The notes beneath the pieces are model-generated. The model saw only the letters and a program-made list of their open reading frames with translations. It was not told where the DNA came from and made no database searches. Shown piece after piece: positions 45,401-54,419 of a stretch of DNA of 64,000 nt (position 1 is the first letter of the stretch; every line of letters starts with the position of its first letter). The DNA is from a virus. Both the position numbers and the translations under genes were made by a program. Location: the IMG/VR virus record IMGVR_UViG_3300042691_008527, positions 1 to 64,000 of that record, one strand, 5' to 3'.

Positions 45401-48400
45401 GTAAAACAGTTGCACCACCAAAAACAACATTTAGACAAAGAGCTGGAACAGTTGGAAGGAGTCTTGTTGGTGGTAGAGCTGGAATGGCTGCTAGTGCTGG
45501 ACTCATGGCTGCATCATTTTTACCAGGCAAGGTTGGGCAGGTTGCGGGAACTGCTGCAACAGCAGCTTTTGGTATCCAGGCTATAACACAGTTTGCTAAA
45601 ATTCTTCCAATACCACATTTAAAAGTTTTTGCTTTAGGACTAACTGCAACAGTTGGAATTATTAAAGCAGTAAATGCAGCAAGAGAAAGAGAACGAGTTT
45701 CTATAGAAGGCTTATCTGATGCTGCAAGTATAACAGCAGAAAAAACAAAACTTCTAGGTGATTTTTTTGGGGTTGCTGCAACAGAAACACCATTTGAAAA
45801 AGATTTAGTTACTGATGTATTAACTCCACAAACACGATCACAAATCTCTTTACTTAGAGAAAATAAAGATTTTCAAAAACAATATAAGACAGATATTGGT
45901 GTATTAAGAGGTGCTACAGATCAAGAAGCATCAAGAGTTTTCCAGTCATTGGCTATAGGATTACAAGGAAAAGGATTTGCAAAAGAGCAGATAAATGTTC
46001 TTATTGCAGCATTACGTGAAGAATCTGGAAAGACTAATGTAACGCTTGATTTTGAATCATTAGATTTAACCACTAAACAAGGCAGGGCTGGAATAAAGAA
46101 AAGCGTTGATAATTTACTTAAAGATTATCAAAAAGAATTTAAGAGTGGTTTTGTTGAAGATTTAGTTGCAGTTGCTTTAGCTCCATCACCAACTCGCTCT
46201 GGTGGTGCAGGAACAAGAGGTGGTGCACAAGGTGGAATTTCATGGGTAAAGCAACTTGTACCATCAAAAGAACTTAAAAAAGAAACAAAACTTATGGCAG
46301 AAGAATTAAAAAATGTTTTTACTGGACTTAGTGGTGCTTTACAAAATGGAGTTATAACAGGAGATCAATTTAATAATACTTTTGAAAAAATACAAGATAG
46401 CATTATGGCTTTGAATGAAAGTAACCCAGCTGCAGCATTAATGATTATAAACGGTGTAATATCACAAATGCCAAAGAAATTTCAAAAAGCTGTAGAAGGT
46501 GTAGATAGTTTGAAAGGAAAAATGCTTCTTCTTAGAATGCAAGCAGTAGGACTTACCTCTAATCTTGCAGGAGTAGCAGAAGCATTAAGGCTAATTGCTA
46601 ATCCAAATGCAGACGTAAGCGATAGAGTTAAGGCTCAGCTTTTGGTAGAAAAAACAATGAAGCAGGTTGCAGAAGCTGCAAAGATAACAGAAAAAGAACT
46701 TAAGAAACTATTTGCTACAGAATCTGCTGGTGGTGGAGGTGGGGGTAAGAAATTTAACCTACTTAAATCCTTAGAGGATAGAATTAAAGCTACACAAAAT
46801 CAAACAAAAGCTTTAAAGGCAATGGAAAAAGCAGGAATTGCTGCATCAGTAGCTACCCAGCTAGCTTCTGATCCAGAAACTGCTGCTGCAATTGCAGCTC
46901 TTGCTGAAAAACCTGGCAAAAAATGGGATGAAGCAACGGAAAAAATAAAAGCTTATGCAGAAGCATTAAGAATGTTGAGAAAATTTGAAGAAGAGCAAGA
47001 GGAAAAAGAAAAAACTCAAGTTGAAAGAATGGGCGAGTCTCTTGATAAACTTAATGCATACTATGACTTACAAGAAGAATTAATCAGATTAAACTATGCA
47101 AACGAGCTAGAAAAAGAAACTAAAAATCTTGAAGATCAGCAAACTGTCCTTGATGATATTAATCGATCAATTGAAAGTATCAATAGAACAATTGAACAAA
47201 AGACAGCCCCACTAACTAAGATTTTAGAAAATAATAATTATGAGCTTGAAAGAATATCTTTTATCGAAGATAAAATTAATGAAAAATATGATAAACAAGA
47301 AGAAGCACTTGACAGAATTGCATCACTACAACAAGATATAGCTAATATTCAAAAGGGTAGGCTATCTATAGCAGATGCTTTGACTCGTGGAGATATTTCC
47401 GCTGCCGCTTCTGCTATCCAAGAGCTTAGAGCAACTCAATCATCAGAGCAAATATCTTCTCAAAGAGATGTCATTGCTGTCGCTAGAAAACAAGAAATAT
47501 CTGCACTCAAGAGAGTAGATATTGAAAAAGAAAATAAATTACTTCAGTTTGAAATAGCAACAATTCAAAGGAATACAGATAAAGCAAGACTAGATGCTCT
47601 TGAACTGCAAAAGAAAACGGTAGAGTCTAATATATTTTTAATTGAAGGAAATATTACATCCATAGAGTCTACAATTCAATCTAAGATAGCTGCTATGGCA
47701 ACAAGATTCCAGGCAATGTTTGGTATAACTAAAACTCAAATAGAGGGAATAGTTAAAGCTTTAGACTTAACTGAGGCTGCTGGTATAAAAGGAAATAAAA
47801 AGACACTTGATTTTGTGTTAGGAGCTGCATCTGGTAATGCTACTGCTTTAAACCATGCATTAGAGGACGCTCCAGCATTATTTGATCCAATCTTAACAAA
47901 ATTTGGAAAGCTATATGATTCTATTAAATCTATATTTGATTATGCTGAAGAATCTACCAAGCCTGCAAAACCAAAGGGTGTTGCTGGACAAGAATGGGTA
48001 TGGGAAAATAATAAATGGGTATTAAAGCCATTAATAAAAGATAAAACATCTACACCACAACAAACTACAGCATTAACAAAAACAGAAGAGGAAATATTTA
48101 AACCTAGCGGACAATCTAGCACTTCTGCACCTATAACTTTTAGAGATATGCCAGATATCGGATTTAGCTCGGGAGCATCTTCTGCTTATACTTCGGCACA
48201 AAAAGATATTGCAGAAAGCACTAAAATATTTGACGATAAAATGGAAAAAGCTACTAGCCTTCTTCAAGATATAAATTCTGCACTACAGGCTGCTGCAAAA
48301 GGAACAATTATTGGGAAACTGGAGGCACTAAATATTCTTGCTCCTGAAGACAAGAGTGTGTCTCTTGTTGGAAGTAAGATAGTTGTTGAAGATTATAGCA

Positions 48401-48768
48401 GTAAATCAACTATAACTTCTTCGGGCGGCGGTGGCGGCGGTGGTGGTGGCATGATGCTTATGATGGCAAAGGGTGGTATGGTAAAACCAAGATATTTTGC
48501 TAATGGAGCATTTGCAAGAGGAACAGATACTATTCCAGCAATGCTATCTCCAGGAGAATTTGTTGTTAGAAAATCTGCTGTAGATAATATTGGAGTAAAT
48601 GCACTTAATAGAATTAATGATGGGGCATCTAGTGGCTCAGGGGTGTATAATTATAACCTCAATGTTACACTCAATGGAACTGACATGGATGCAAACGATG
48701 TTGCTAATGTCGTAATGTCTAGAATTAAACAAATTGATGGACAAAGAATTAGAAGGCAGGTGATTTAG
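42493..48768 (+). CDS. Tape measure protein (2091 aa)
   Basis: Determines tail length; at about 0.15 nm per residue it predicts a tail near 310 nm. Order: N-terminal helical region (ISINIDSSKALSQLKSLQRQ); a TP901-type core about 170-470 (WAGRQLMVGFTIPITMLGTA, GINASEGANALKSGL); hydrophobic segment near 550-580 (AIAILTIAVGGIAPVLLMTF); DIVPAMLSPGEAVIPAKMVE near 680, repeated as DTIPAMLSPGEFVVRKSAVD near the C-terminus; a second hydrophobic block near 1000; and long coiled coils about 1490-1740. AGAGGTGAGTAA precedes the start. No lysozyme or peptidase motif seen. Confidence 0.93.
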   Translation: MADVNSNISINIDSSKALSQLKSLQRQIAQFHLSVAKSSEAAALAQRDLQRNLINSINSIGAFSAELRTVKTSAENFTTSLEKNKFSMREYFRYAGASTKTFGRLFKSEFDTIGRVAEERVKRLQTQYIKLGRDTTGAMKAIAVMPTELNLKDHSTQLQLTAQRQAIFNQLVKQGSTNLLNFGKNTQWAGRQLMVGFTIPITMLGTAAAKTFMDMETAAIKFKKVYGDLFTPAAETQQALDSIQQLGNAFTKYGIAVSDTVSLAAEAAAAGFQGLDLQRQTTEATRLQVLGQIDAQKALETTISLQNAFQMSSEDLAESINFLNAVENQTVVSLDDITTAIPKAAPVVKQLGGDVKDLAFFMAAMKEGGINASEGANALKSGLASLINPTDKAREMMQGFGIDIDSIVNKNAGNVKQTVIEFAMALDNLSDLNRQRAIEQLFGKFQLARLSTLFENVTKSGNQASRVLDLATASTGDLAAMAEKELGMTAESAMNKFRKAVEDLKVALVPLGKVFLETVTPILESLGGILDKFASLSEGSKKAIAILTIAVGGIAPVLLMTFGLLANFIANGIKFFALLRNGYLRLTGQSKILGAQTQYLTTEQLDAAAAAHSLNQSHANLTQTFSVETKALNQLIAAYRSAATAARNFAQTNPGMMAPIPGRRGGKKYSDGVSSVPGPRGAGDIVPAMLSPGEAVIPAKMVEKYAPLIQGMVAGNIPGFQKGLFPGYTNAVTLLSSAANQGLKGKSGYSASALAKEFSKGGAGIQAPIVRAMAEAMGATNANDVVKMIKNDPNLAKFGESISKGVAEELAKKTGKVTDPELSKIYNKVARTQAKKFGKTYQAATNKFLTQVTTFEDVTRTRVSQSTGRKRSIGRAAIFKNVGSYRGKEFGKIAGALGLSSIAGLVKAHMTPAQEINLMEMAKSGELTPTAIAAAERAGTVIPVEVKKEVKKQASKKKTTATRRPTTQSGKTVAPPKTTFRQRAGTVGRSLVGGRAGMAASAGLMAASFLPGKVGQVAGTAATAAFGIQAITQFAKILPIPHLKVFALGLTATVGIIKAVNAARERERVSIEGLSDAASITAEKTKLLGDFFGVAATETPFEKDLVTDVLTPQTRSQISLLRENKDFQKQYKTDIGVLRGATDQEASRVFQSLAIGLQGKGFAKEQINVLIAALREESGKTNVTLDFESLDLTTKQGRAGIKKSVDNLLKDYQKEFKSGFVEDLVAVALAPSPTRSGGAGTRGGAQGGISWVKQLVPSKELKKETKLMAEELKNVFTGLSGALQNGVITGDQFNNTFEKIQDSIMALNESNPAAALMIINGVISQMPKKFQKAVEGVDSLKGKMLLLRMQAVGLTSNLAGVAEALRLIANPNADVSDRVKAQLLVEKTMKQVAEAAKITEKELKKLFATESAGGGGGGKKFNLLKSLEDRIKATQNQTKALKAMEKAGIAASVATQLASDPETAAAIAALAEKPGKKWDEATEKIKAYAEALRMLRKFEEEQEEKEKTQVERMGESLDKLNAYYDLQEELIRLNYANELEKETKNLEDQQTVLDDINRSIESINRTIEQKTAPLTKILENNNYELERISFIEDKINEKYDKQEEALDRIASLQQDIANIQKGRLSIADALTRGDISAAASAIQELRATQSSEQISSQRDVIAVARKQEISALKRVDIEKENKLLQFEIATIQRNTDKARLDALELQKKTVESNIFLIEGNITSIESTIQSKIAAMATRFQAMFGITKTQIEGIVKALDLTEAAGIKGNKKTLDFVLGAASGNATALNHALEDAPALFDPILTKFGKLYDSIKSIFDYAEESTKPAKPKGVAGQEWVWENNKWVLKPLIKDKTSTPQQTTALTKTEEEIFKPSGQSSTSAPITFRDMPDIGFSSGASSAYTSAQKDIAESTKIFDDKMEKATSLLQDINSALQAAAKGTIIGKLEALNILAPEDKSVSLVGSKIVVEDYSSKSTITSSGGGGGGGGGMMLMMAKGGMVKPRYFANGAFARGTDTIPAMLSPGEFVVRKSAVDNIGVNALNRINDGASSGSGVYNYNLNVTLNGTDMDANDVANVVMSRIKQIDGQRIRRQVI

Positions 48769-49448
48769 TGACTACTACTGGATACATGGCTGGACGACAA
48801 AAATGGTATCGACCACAGGCAATGTTGTGGTCAGAAGATCAGGGTACCCTAGTAGATGGTAAATATATTCCTCTAGGAGTAGAAACCTTGTCTGACCTAT
48901 CTGGAGTTCAACCAGCAAATAGATTCTTAATTTTATCAGATCATAATCGTGCACCAATTGATATTTATCCAGAAAGAATAGAGCAAAAGCGTAGAATGGT
49001 CAATGGGACTTTACGATCATATCATATAGCCGATAAATTAAAAATTTCAACCTCATGGTCGTTATTACCATCACGAAGCTTTTCTTTTAGACCAGATTTT
49101 AATCAATCTACTGGATTACCAGATACTACATCTACTATTGCAAATCCTAATCCGCCACCAGCATTTTATCCAGTAGAAGAATATACTGCAGATGGTGGTG
49201 CAGGTGGAGTGGAAATGTTATCTTGGTATCAGTCTCATACTGGACCATTTTGGGTATTCTTAGCGTACGATAAATATATTAATTTTGGTGTAACAGATAC
49301 AGCATATACAAACTTACCTAATTATAATCAAATTGTACAAATGCAAATATCATCTTTTGATTACTCTATTATAAAAAGAAGCGGAGCTAACGCTAGTTTT
49401 AACGGTTACGACATGTGGAATGTCTCCGTAACATTGGAAGAGGTATAG
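48768..49448 (+). CDS. Distal tail protein candidate (226 aa), GTG start
   Basis: Directly after the tape measure, as distal tail (Dit-like) genes are. MLWSEDQGTLVDGKYIPLGV, RRMVNGTLRSYHIADKLKIS (a G-x-x-R-x-Y segment typical of such proteins), SWSLLPSRSF, and MWNVSVTLEEV as the closing strand. GTG 48768 overlaps the upstream stop by one base, with CAGGTG upstream. Would form the ring at the tube end. Confidence 0.7.
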   Translation: MTTTGYMAGRQKWYRPQAMLWSEDQGTLVDGKYIPLGVETLSDLSGVQPANRFLILSDHNRAPIDIYPERIEQKRRMVNGTLRSYHIADKLKISTSWSLLPSRSFSFRPDFNQSTGLPDTTSTIANPNPPPAFYPVEEYTADGGAGGVEMLSWYQSHTGPFWVFLAYDKYINFGVTDTAYTNLPNYNQIVQMQISSFDYSIIKRSGANASFNGYDMWNVSVTLEEV

Positions 49449-49449
49449 T

Positions 49450-52400
49450 ATGTTTCAAGATGAAGATTTAAAGGATCATCTTGAATCCTCATTTAGTATT
49501 AATACTGGGTCTTTATTAACTGCAGAATGGAATATGAATATTCCTGGCAATATTTTTAAATTAGGTAATTATAGATATCGTAAAAATTCTGCACAGTTTT
49601 CTGCATTGCCAAATATATTTGATAGGAATGATGCTGGTGGATTTTATACTGGTGCAACAGATGCTGATATAACAATAGAATCGGGTCTTGAAAGTGATGG
49701 TATTACACCAATGCTATTTACATACAATAAAGAAAAAGAAAAGCTTTATTATTCTTTAGAGGATTGCATTAAACCATTTAGGCCAAGATCTGGAATAAAC
49801 AAAGCTTCATTTTTTACAAATAATTATTTTGCCCATGCAAATCAAAATATGTATCAAAGACCAAGATTTTATATGCCAGATAAAGAAGATCAGTTTAAAT
49901 ATTGGAGATCATACAGAACAGAAAGTTCTGGTTCCACTATTCAGTCAAGCAATAAAGAATATGGGATATCTAAAAATGATAGCAATGGTTTATTTACGAT
50001 TGATGATGCAGTTCCATTTGTTGTATATAAAAATGAAGTTCCAACTAATAGAATTATTTTAAAAACTCAAACATATGTTGGCAACGTAAACCTTGGTCCT
50101 TTTACAACTCAAACAGCTGTTAATGCTACAGATCCATTCTACGGTGAAGAAAATAAAAGGGTGCCAGTTAGGTTTATTGTTCAATATCTTGATAGCGATA
50201 ATAAATGGAATGATGCTTATGAATTTGATGAAAATAGTTTACGTCCAGATAATATAAGTCCAATATTTAATTCAGATGGATATTTAAGTTTAGAGTATGG
50301 ACTAAGCGTTCCAGAACAATATCAAGAAAACTTTGTATTTGTTGGAACAGTTTACGATACTTCTGCATTGCCAACAACAACTACTATTGGTCACGCATAC
50401 CTATATACCGCAGAATTATTTACCCGTGGAACTTTATATATTTATAACGGAGTTACATATGATACTTTTACTCCAGAATATATATGGCAGATAGGATCAG
50501 ATTCTGTTGGGGAGTCAACCCCATTTGTATCTGATTTAACTGATCCAGATTATTTTTCTAATCCAGGCGATGGTAAAAAAATATACCGTGAAATGGTATT
50601 TATCAAAGGTATTCGTATAGTTGTAGAAACAATGTCATTGCCAAATATACCGTTTGAATTGATTGAAATGTCACCTAGACTTGTAGTAGATCTTAGTGAA
50701 AGATTAACTAATTTTGAGGTAAACAAAGTGTTATCAGATATAGGAATAACTGGATTACCAGTTGGACAAATTAATGCTTCTACTGGAAGTTTAGAACTAT
50801 TTGATGATGATAGCGCTTTTAATGTGAATAATGCCTGGAATGGTACCACTGGTAGTATCATTTCTGGATATTTAGATACAAATATAAAATTTGTTTTTTA
50901 TGAAATAATTAAAAATGTTAATAATGTTAATTATTTAATTCCTATCAAAACATTGTACTCAGAAGGTATCCCGCAGGTTGACCAATCAAATGGGACTATC
51001 TCTGTTGATCTTAGAGACTTATTTTTTTACTTTGAGTCATTAGATGCTCCGCAAGTTTTACTATCTGAAATATCTTTGAGTCAGGCTATTTGTATATTAT
51101 TAGATTCTATTGGATTTTCTAATTATATTTTTAAAAGATTATCTGATGAGTCAGATCCAGTAATACCATTCTTTTTTGTAGCACCAAATCAAAATGTTGC
51201 AGAGGTATTAAATGAACTTGCCATAGCAACACAATCTGCAATGTTTTTTGATGAATATAATAATTTTGTCATAATGTCTAAAGATTATCTTTTAGATGAT
51301 ACTGGAGAAAGACCAGTAGATTTAGTTCTATATGGATCAAGCAATCCAACAATGACGGGCATTGTAGAAAATAACTATACTGCACCACTTTCTAATATTG
51401 CTGCCATAGCATCTGATGAAAGAAAAGTTTTTAATGATGGACAAATTAATTATACTTCAAGATATATCCAAAGATCTTACGGAAGCTTAAAACAAGCTCA
51501 ACTTGCTGATCAAGATAGAACATGGATATATAAACCAGTTCTTTTGTGGGAGGTTGCTGGAACAGAGGCAACAAAAAGCTTAAATAATGAAAGACAAGAA
51601 AAGTATACTCTTGGAGCAATGCCGCTAAACTCTGATTTATCTATTCAAGTACCATATGTACAAAATAGAGAGTTAAAGTCAAACGTTATGGATTTCGGTG
51701 AGAACATCTATTATATAACCAGATTTCAAGGTTATTTTTATTCTAGTGGAGAAATAATCAAATATGATGCTGTTCAGCATAACATCACTTTGCCAGTCTG
51801 TTATCCAAAAAATACTGATGGGTCTATAAATACAAATAAACCATTAATATTGACAAGAGACCAATCTGTTCCCGCTGGATATGTTATTGGAAGCAGTAAC
51901 GTCTGGATTACAAACAATCTTGATTATCAAAAATATTTTTCATCATTACCATTTAATGGAAAAATGTATCCAACTGGTCTAGTTAGAATATATGCTGAGC
52001 CGTACTATGAAACGATTGATGGAATTACAAAGATAAAAAATGGACCAGTTGCAGAGCATGGTCGTGGTCAGTTTGGAACCCCAATTGTTGCACACAGCGC
52101 TGGGCTGGATTCATATTGGACTAACAATGCATATGTGCAAGGATGTCAGATGGCATCACAGTACTTGTATACAACAGACCTTGACCCAACATCTAATCCA
52201 TCATTTCCTAGCATTACAACAGGAGTAGCAGGACTTAGTACAAATATTGCAGCTAAATCTCAAAGAAATGGAATTATTAGAAACTTTTTATCATCTGGAT
52301 ATTCTACAGAAACTAGCGTTTCATTTCTTAAAACAGCACAAACTGGAACAGTCCAATCTTCAGCTTTGGTATTTAATGGACCTTCATTTGAAGCAACAGA

Positions 52401-53916
52401 AAATCCAAGAAATTTTATAAGTTATGCATGGAAAACCTTGGCTGGAGCATATAAACATTTTGGTACGAGAATGAGAATTGTTGGCAAGGTAGAGTCAGCG
52501 TCTGATAATGCTCAAAGTCCAGTTGGCGGCATGACATATTATAGTGTTACTAGTACAGATCCAACCCAGCCAATTACAATTGGTGGTGGTTCTGGCGGTG
52601 TAGCAATTGTTAATCCACTTACAAATAATGGTTACTTTTTTGAAATTGCTGCATTAACATCTGCAGACATAACATCATATTTAAACCTTGATCAGGAAGG
52701 TCAGCCAAGTATAGCAATTGATAATATTATGTTTTATAAAATACAGCAGCAAACATCGACTACAAATGCAATACCATATAAACTTTGGGGCGGAAATGGT
52801 AAGATTTTGGTAGATGATGGTAGCTTTGTTGGTCAATACAGATTTATTGGTGATGAAAATCCAACAGTATACGATCTTGCTATAGAGTATGTTGATATTA
52901 ATGAAACAACTAGGGTATTTTATTTATATATTAATCAAAGGCTTATTCGTGTAGTTACTGATACAAATCCAATACCGCTTATTAATACATCTGTAGCTAT
53001 GTTTGTTCGTGGCACATCTAAGATTATGTTTGAAAATATTTATGCTCTCAGTAAAAACTATGCAGACAATTCAGTATATGATCTTAATGCCCCGATAGCC
53101 TCGGCGTTTATCGGGTTTGATGACAAAGAAATTGACGCAAGCGAAGCATTAACAAAATATGCAATAAGCGGTGTTGTACAAAAAACATATTTAAGTGGAA
53201 TTAACACTTCTACCACAAAAAGCTTTGACATGTATTATGATGAGTTTGGTTCTATAATGAGAGAGTGTGCATACTTTAATGTTAAATATGATCGTGCATT
53301 CCCTGCTCTTTACGCACAGATAGCTCCAACATTTAATAAGATTCGTGGGTATACAATATCAGGGTTTTTGGCTGGGGCATATGGAGCAGAATTCTTAGTA
53401 TTTAATAATACAGATACACTACTTAACCTAGATGAAACAACTGGAAACTATCTAAGAATTCTTGGTGTTACTTTTACCCAAGACACAACTAATACAATAA
53501 CGGTTGATGATTATTTTAAGAAAATAGGTAATTTTTCTAATCCAATGCTACAAGGAGATGTTGTTTTGCAATCTCCATATAGAGTTTTACAAGATTATGA
53601 CCAAGTTAGAACTAGTAGAATTCTTTATGGCAAAAGTAGCTTCGCAATTGAAAGCATGTATATTCAAGATCAAGATACTGCTGAAAATCTCATTGGATGG
53701 ATTGTCGGCAAAAGCTTAAGGCCTAGAAAAGTTGTTGGCATTGACTTATTCTCTATGCCAATTCTGCAGCTAGGAGATATAGTAAATATTAACTATAAGA
53801 ATAATGATGATATTGATGTGGTTGCGCCAGCAGATACAAGGTTTGTAGTATATAATATAGACTACTCAAAATCTTTGGAAGGACCTGAGATGACTGTATA
53901 TCTCAGCGAGGTGTAA
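49450..53916 (+). CDS. Large tail hub / minor tail protein (1488 aa)
   Basis: MFQDEDLKDHLESSFSINTG at the N-terminus; middle regions rich in beta strands, one with VFYEIIKNVNNVNYLIPIKT. Segment 530-640 (SEISLSQAICILLDSIGFSN, AEVLNELAIATQSAMFFDEY) resembles tail-hub (Tal-like) domains. Residues about 1000-1220 form a jelly-roll-like region. The end (MTVYLSEV) and the size fit a tail-tip protein of long-tailed actinophages. AGAGGTATAGT precedes the start. No enzymatic motif recognised. Confidence 0.75.
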   Translation: MFQDEDLKDHLESSFSINTGSLLTAEWNMNIPGNIFKLGNYRYRKNSAQFSALPNIFDRNDAGGFYTGATDADITIESGLESDGITPMLFTYNKEKEKLYYSLEDCIKPFRPRSGINKASFFTNNYFAHANQNMYQRPRFYMPDKEDQFKYWRSYRTESSGSTIQSSNKEYGISKNDSNGLFTIDDAVPFVVYKNEVPTNRIILKTQTYVGNVNLGPFTTQTAVNATDPFYGEENKRVPVRFIVQYLDSDNKWNDAYEFDENSLRPDNISPIFNSDGYLSLEYGLSVPEQYQENFVFVGTVYDTSALPTTTTIGHAYLYTAELFTRGTLYIYNGVTYDTFTPEYIWQIGSDSVGESTPFVSDLTDPDYFSNPGDGKKIYREMVFIKGIRIVVETMSLPNIPFELIEMSPRLVVDLSERLTNFEVNKVLSDIGITGLPVGQINASTGSLELFDDDSAFNVNNAWNGTTGSIISGYLDTNIKFVFYEIIKNVNNVNYLIPIKTLYSEGIPQVDQSNGTISVDLRDLFFYFESLDAPQVLLSEISLSQAICILLDSIGFSNYIFKRLSDESDPVIPFFFVAPNQNVAEVLNELAIATQSAMFFDEYNNFVIMSKDYLLDDTGERPVDLVLYGSSNPTMTGIVENNYTAPLSNIAAIASDERKVFNDGQINYTSRYIQRSYGSLKQAQLADQDRTWIYKPVLLWEVAGTEATKSLNNERQEKYTLGAMPLNSDLSIQVPYVQNRELKSNVMDFGENIYYITRFQGYFYSSGEIIKYDAVQHNITLPVCYPKNTDGSINTNKPLILTRDQSVPAGYVIGSSNVWITNNLDYQKYFSSLPFNGKMYPTGLVRIYAEPYYETIDGITKIKNGPVAEHGRGQFGTPIVAHSAGLDSYWTNNAYVQGCQMASQYLYTTDLDPTSNPSFPSITTGVAGLSTNIAAKSQRNGIIRNFLSSGYSTETSVSFLKTAQTGTVQSSALVFNGPSFEATENPRNFISYAWKTLAGAYKHFGTRMRIVGKVESASDNAQSPVGGMTYYSVTSTDPTQPITIGGGSGGVAIVNPLTNNGYFFEIAALTSADITSYLNLDQEGQPSIAIDNIMFYKIQQQTSTTNAIPYKLWGGNGKILVDDGSFVGQYRFIGDENPTVYDLAIEYVDINETTRVFYLYINQRLIRVVTDTNPIPLINTSVAMFVRGTSKIMFENIYALSKNYADNSVYDLNAPIASAFIGFDDKEIDASEALTKYAISGVVQKTYLSGINTSTTKSFDMYYDEFGSIMRECAYFNVKYDRAFPALYAQIAPTFNKIRGYTISGFLAGAYGAEFLVFNNTDTLLNLDETTGNYLRILGVTFTQDTTNTITVDDYFKKIGNFSNPMLQGDVVLQSPYRVLQDYDQVRTSRILYGKSSFAIESMYIQDQDTAENLIGWIVGKSLRPRKVVGIDLFSMPILQLGDIVNINYKNNDDIDVVAPADTRFVVYNIDYSKSLEGPEMTVYLSEV

Positions 53917-53918
53917 TA

Positions 53919-54419
53919 ATGGTTCAAGCAACTCCTTACAGCAGCGGATACTCTGTTTCTCCAGATATAATGAGTCTTTTAAATTTAAATAAAAATGTTA
54001 AAACTGCAACTCCAGACATTATTGAATTTGATGATGCAGATTTAATTGCAAATGCAGAGATTATTGCTGATCTGCTATTTGAAAATATTGGTGGACAAGA
54101 AATTCTTAGCATGGCACGATATGATACTGTAAATGGACAGGATATTGCCTATCAGCCAATAAAAAACTTAAAAATAATTAATCAAGAATTTAGTCCAACC
54201 AACCTACTTAGATTACAAAAAACATCAGATAGAATTTTTGCAAACTTTCCAATTAAACTGCTAACTAAAGTTCCAAATGAGGGAAACGGTCCAGATGGAA
54301 CAAATGTATACAGAAATACAGACGGATCTATTGTTTTAGAATTTGTTAATTTAGCAGAAGATGAGCAAATTGAAATTCAAATAGCTACTAGTGGTACAAT
54401 ATATGAGGCAGGTATATAA
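53919..54419 (+). CDS. Minor tail protein (166 aa)
   Basis: MVQATPYSSGYSVSPDIMSL, then IIADLLFENIGGQEILSMAR and a beta-rich C-terminus (GSIVLEFVNLAEDEQIEIQI). The FENIGGQEIL-type segment is recurrent in small tail-tip proteins of actinophages. One-base overlap with the next gene. Exact position in the tail tip unknown. Confidence 0.7.
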   Translation: MVQATPYSSGYSVSPDIMSLLNLNKNVKTATPDIIEFDDADLIANAEIIADLLFENIGGQEILSMARYDTVNGQDIAYQPIKNLKIINQEFSPTNLLRLQKTSDRIFANFPIKLLTKVPNEGNGPDGTNVYRNTDGSIVLEFVNLAEDEQIEIQIATSGTIYEAGI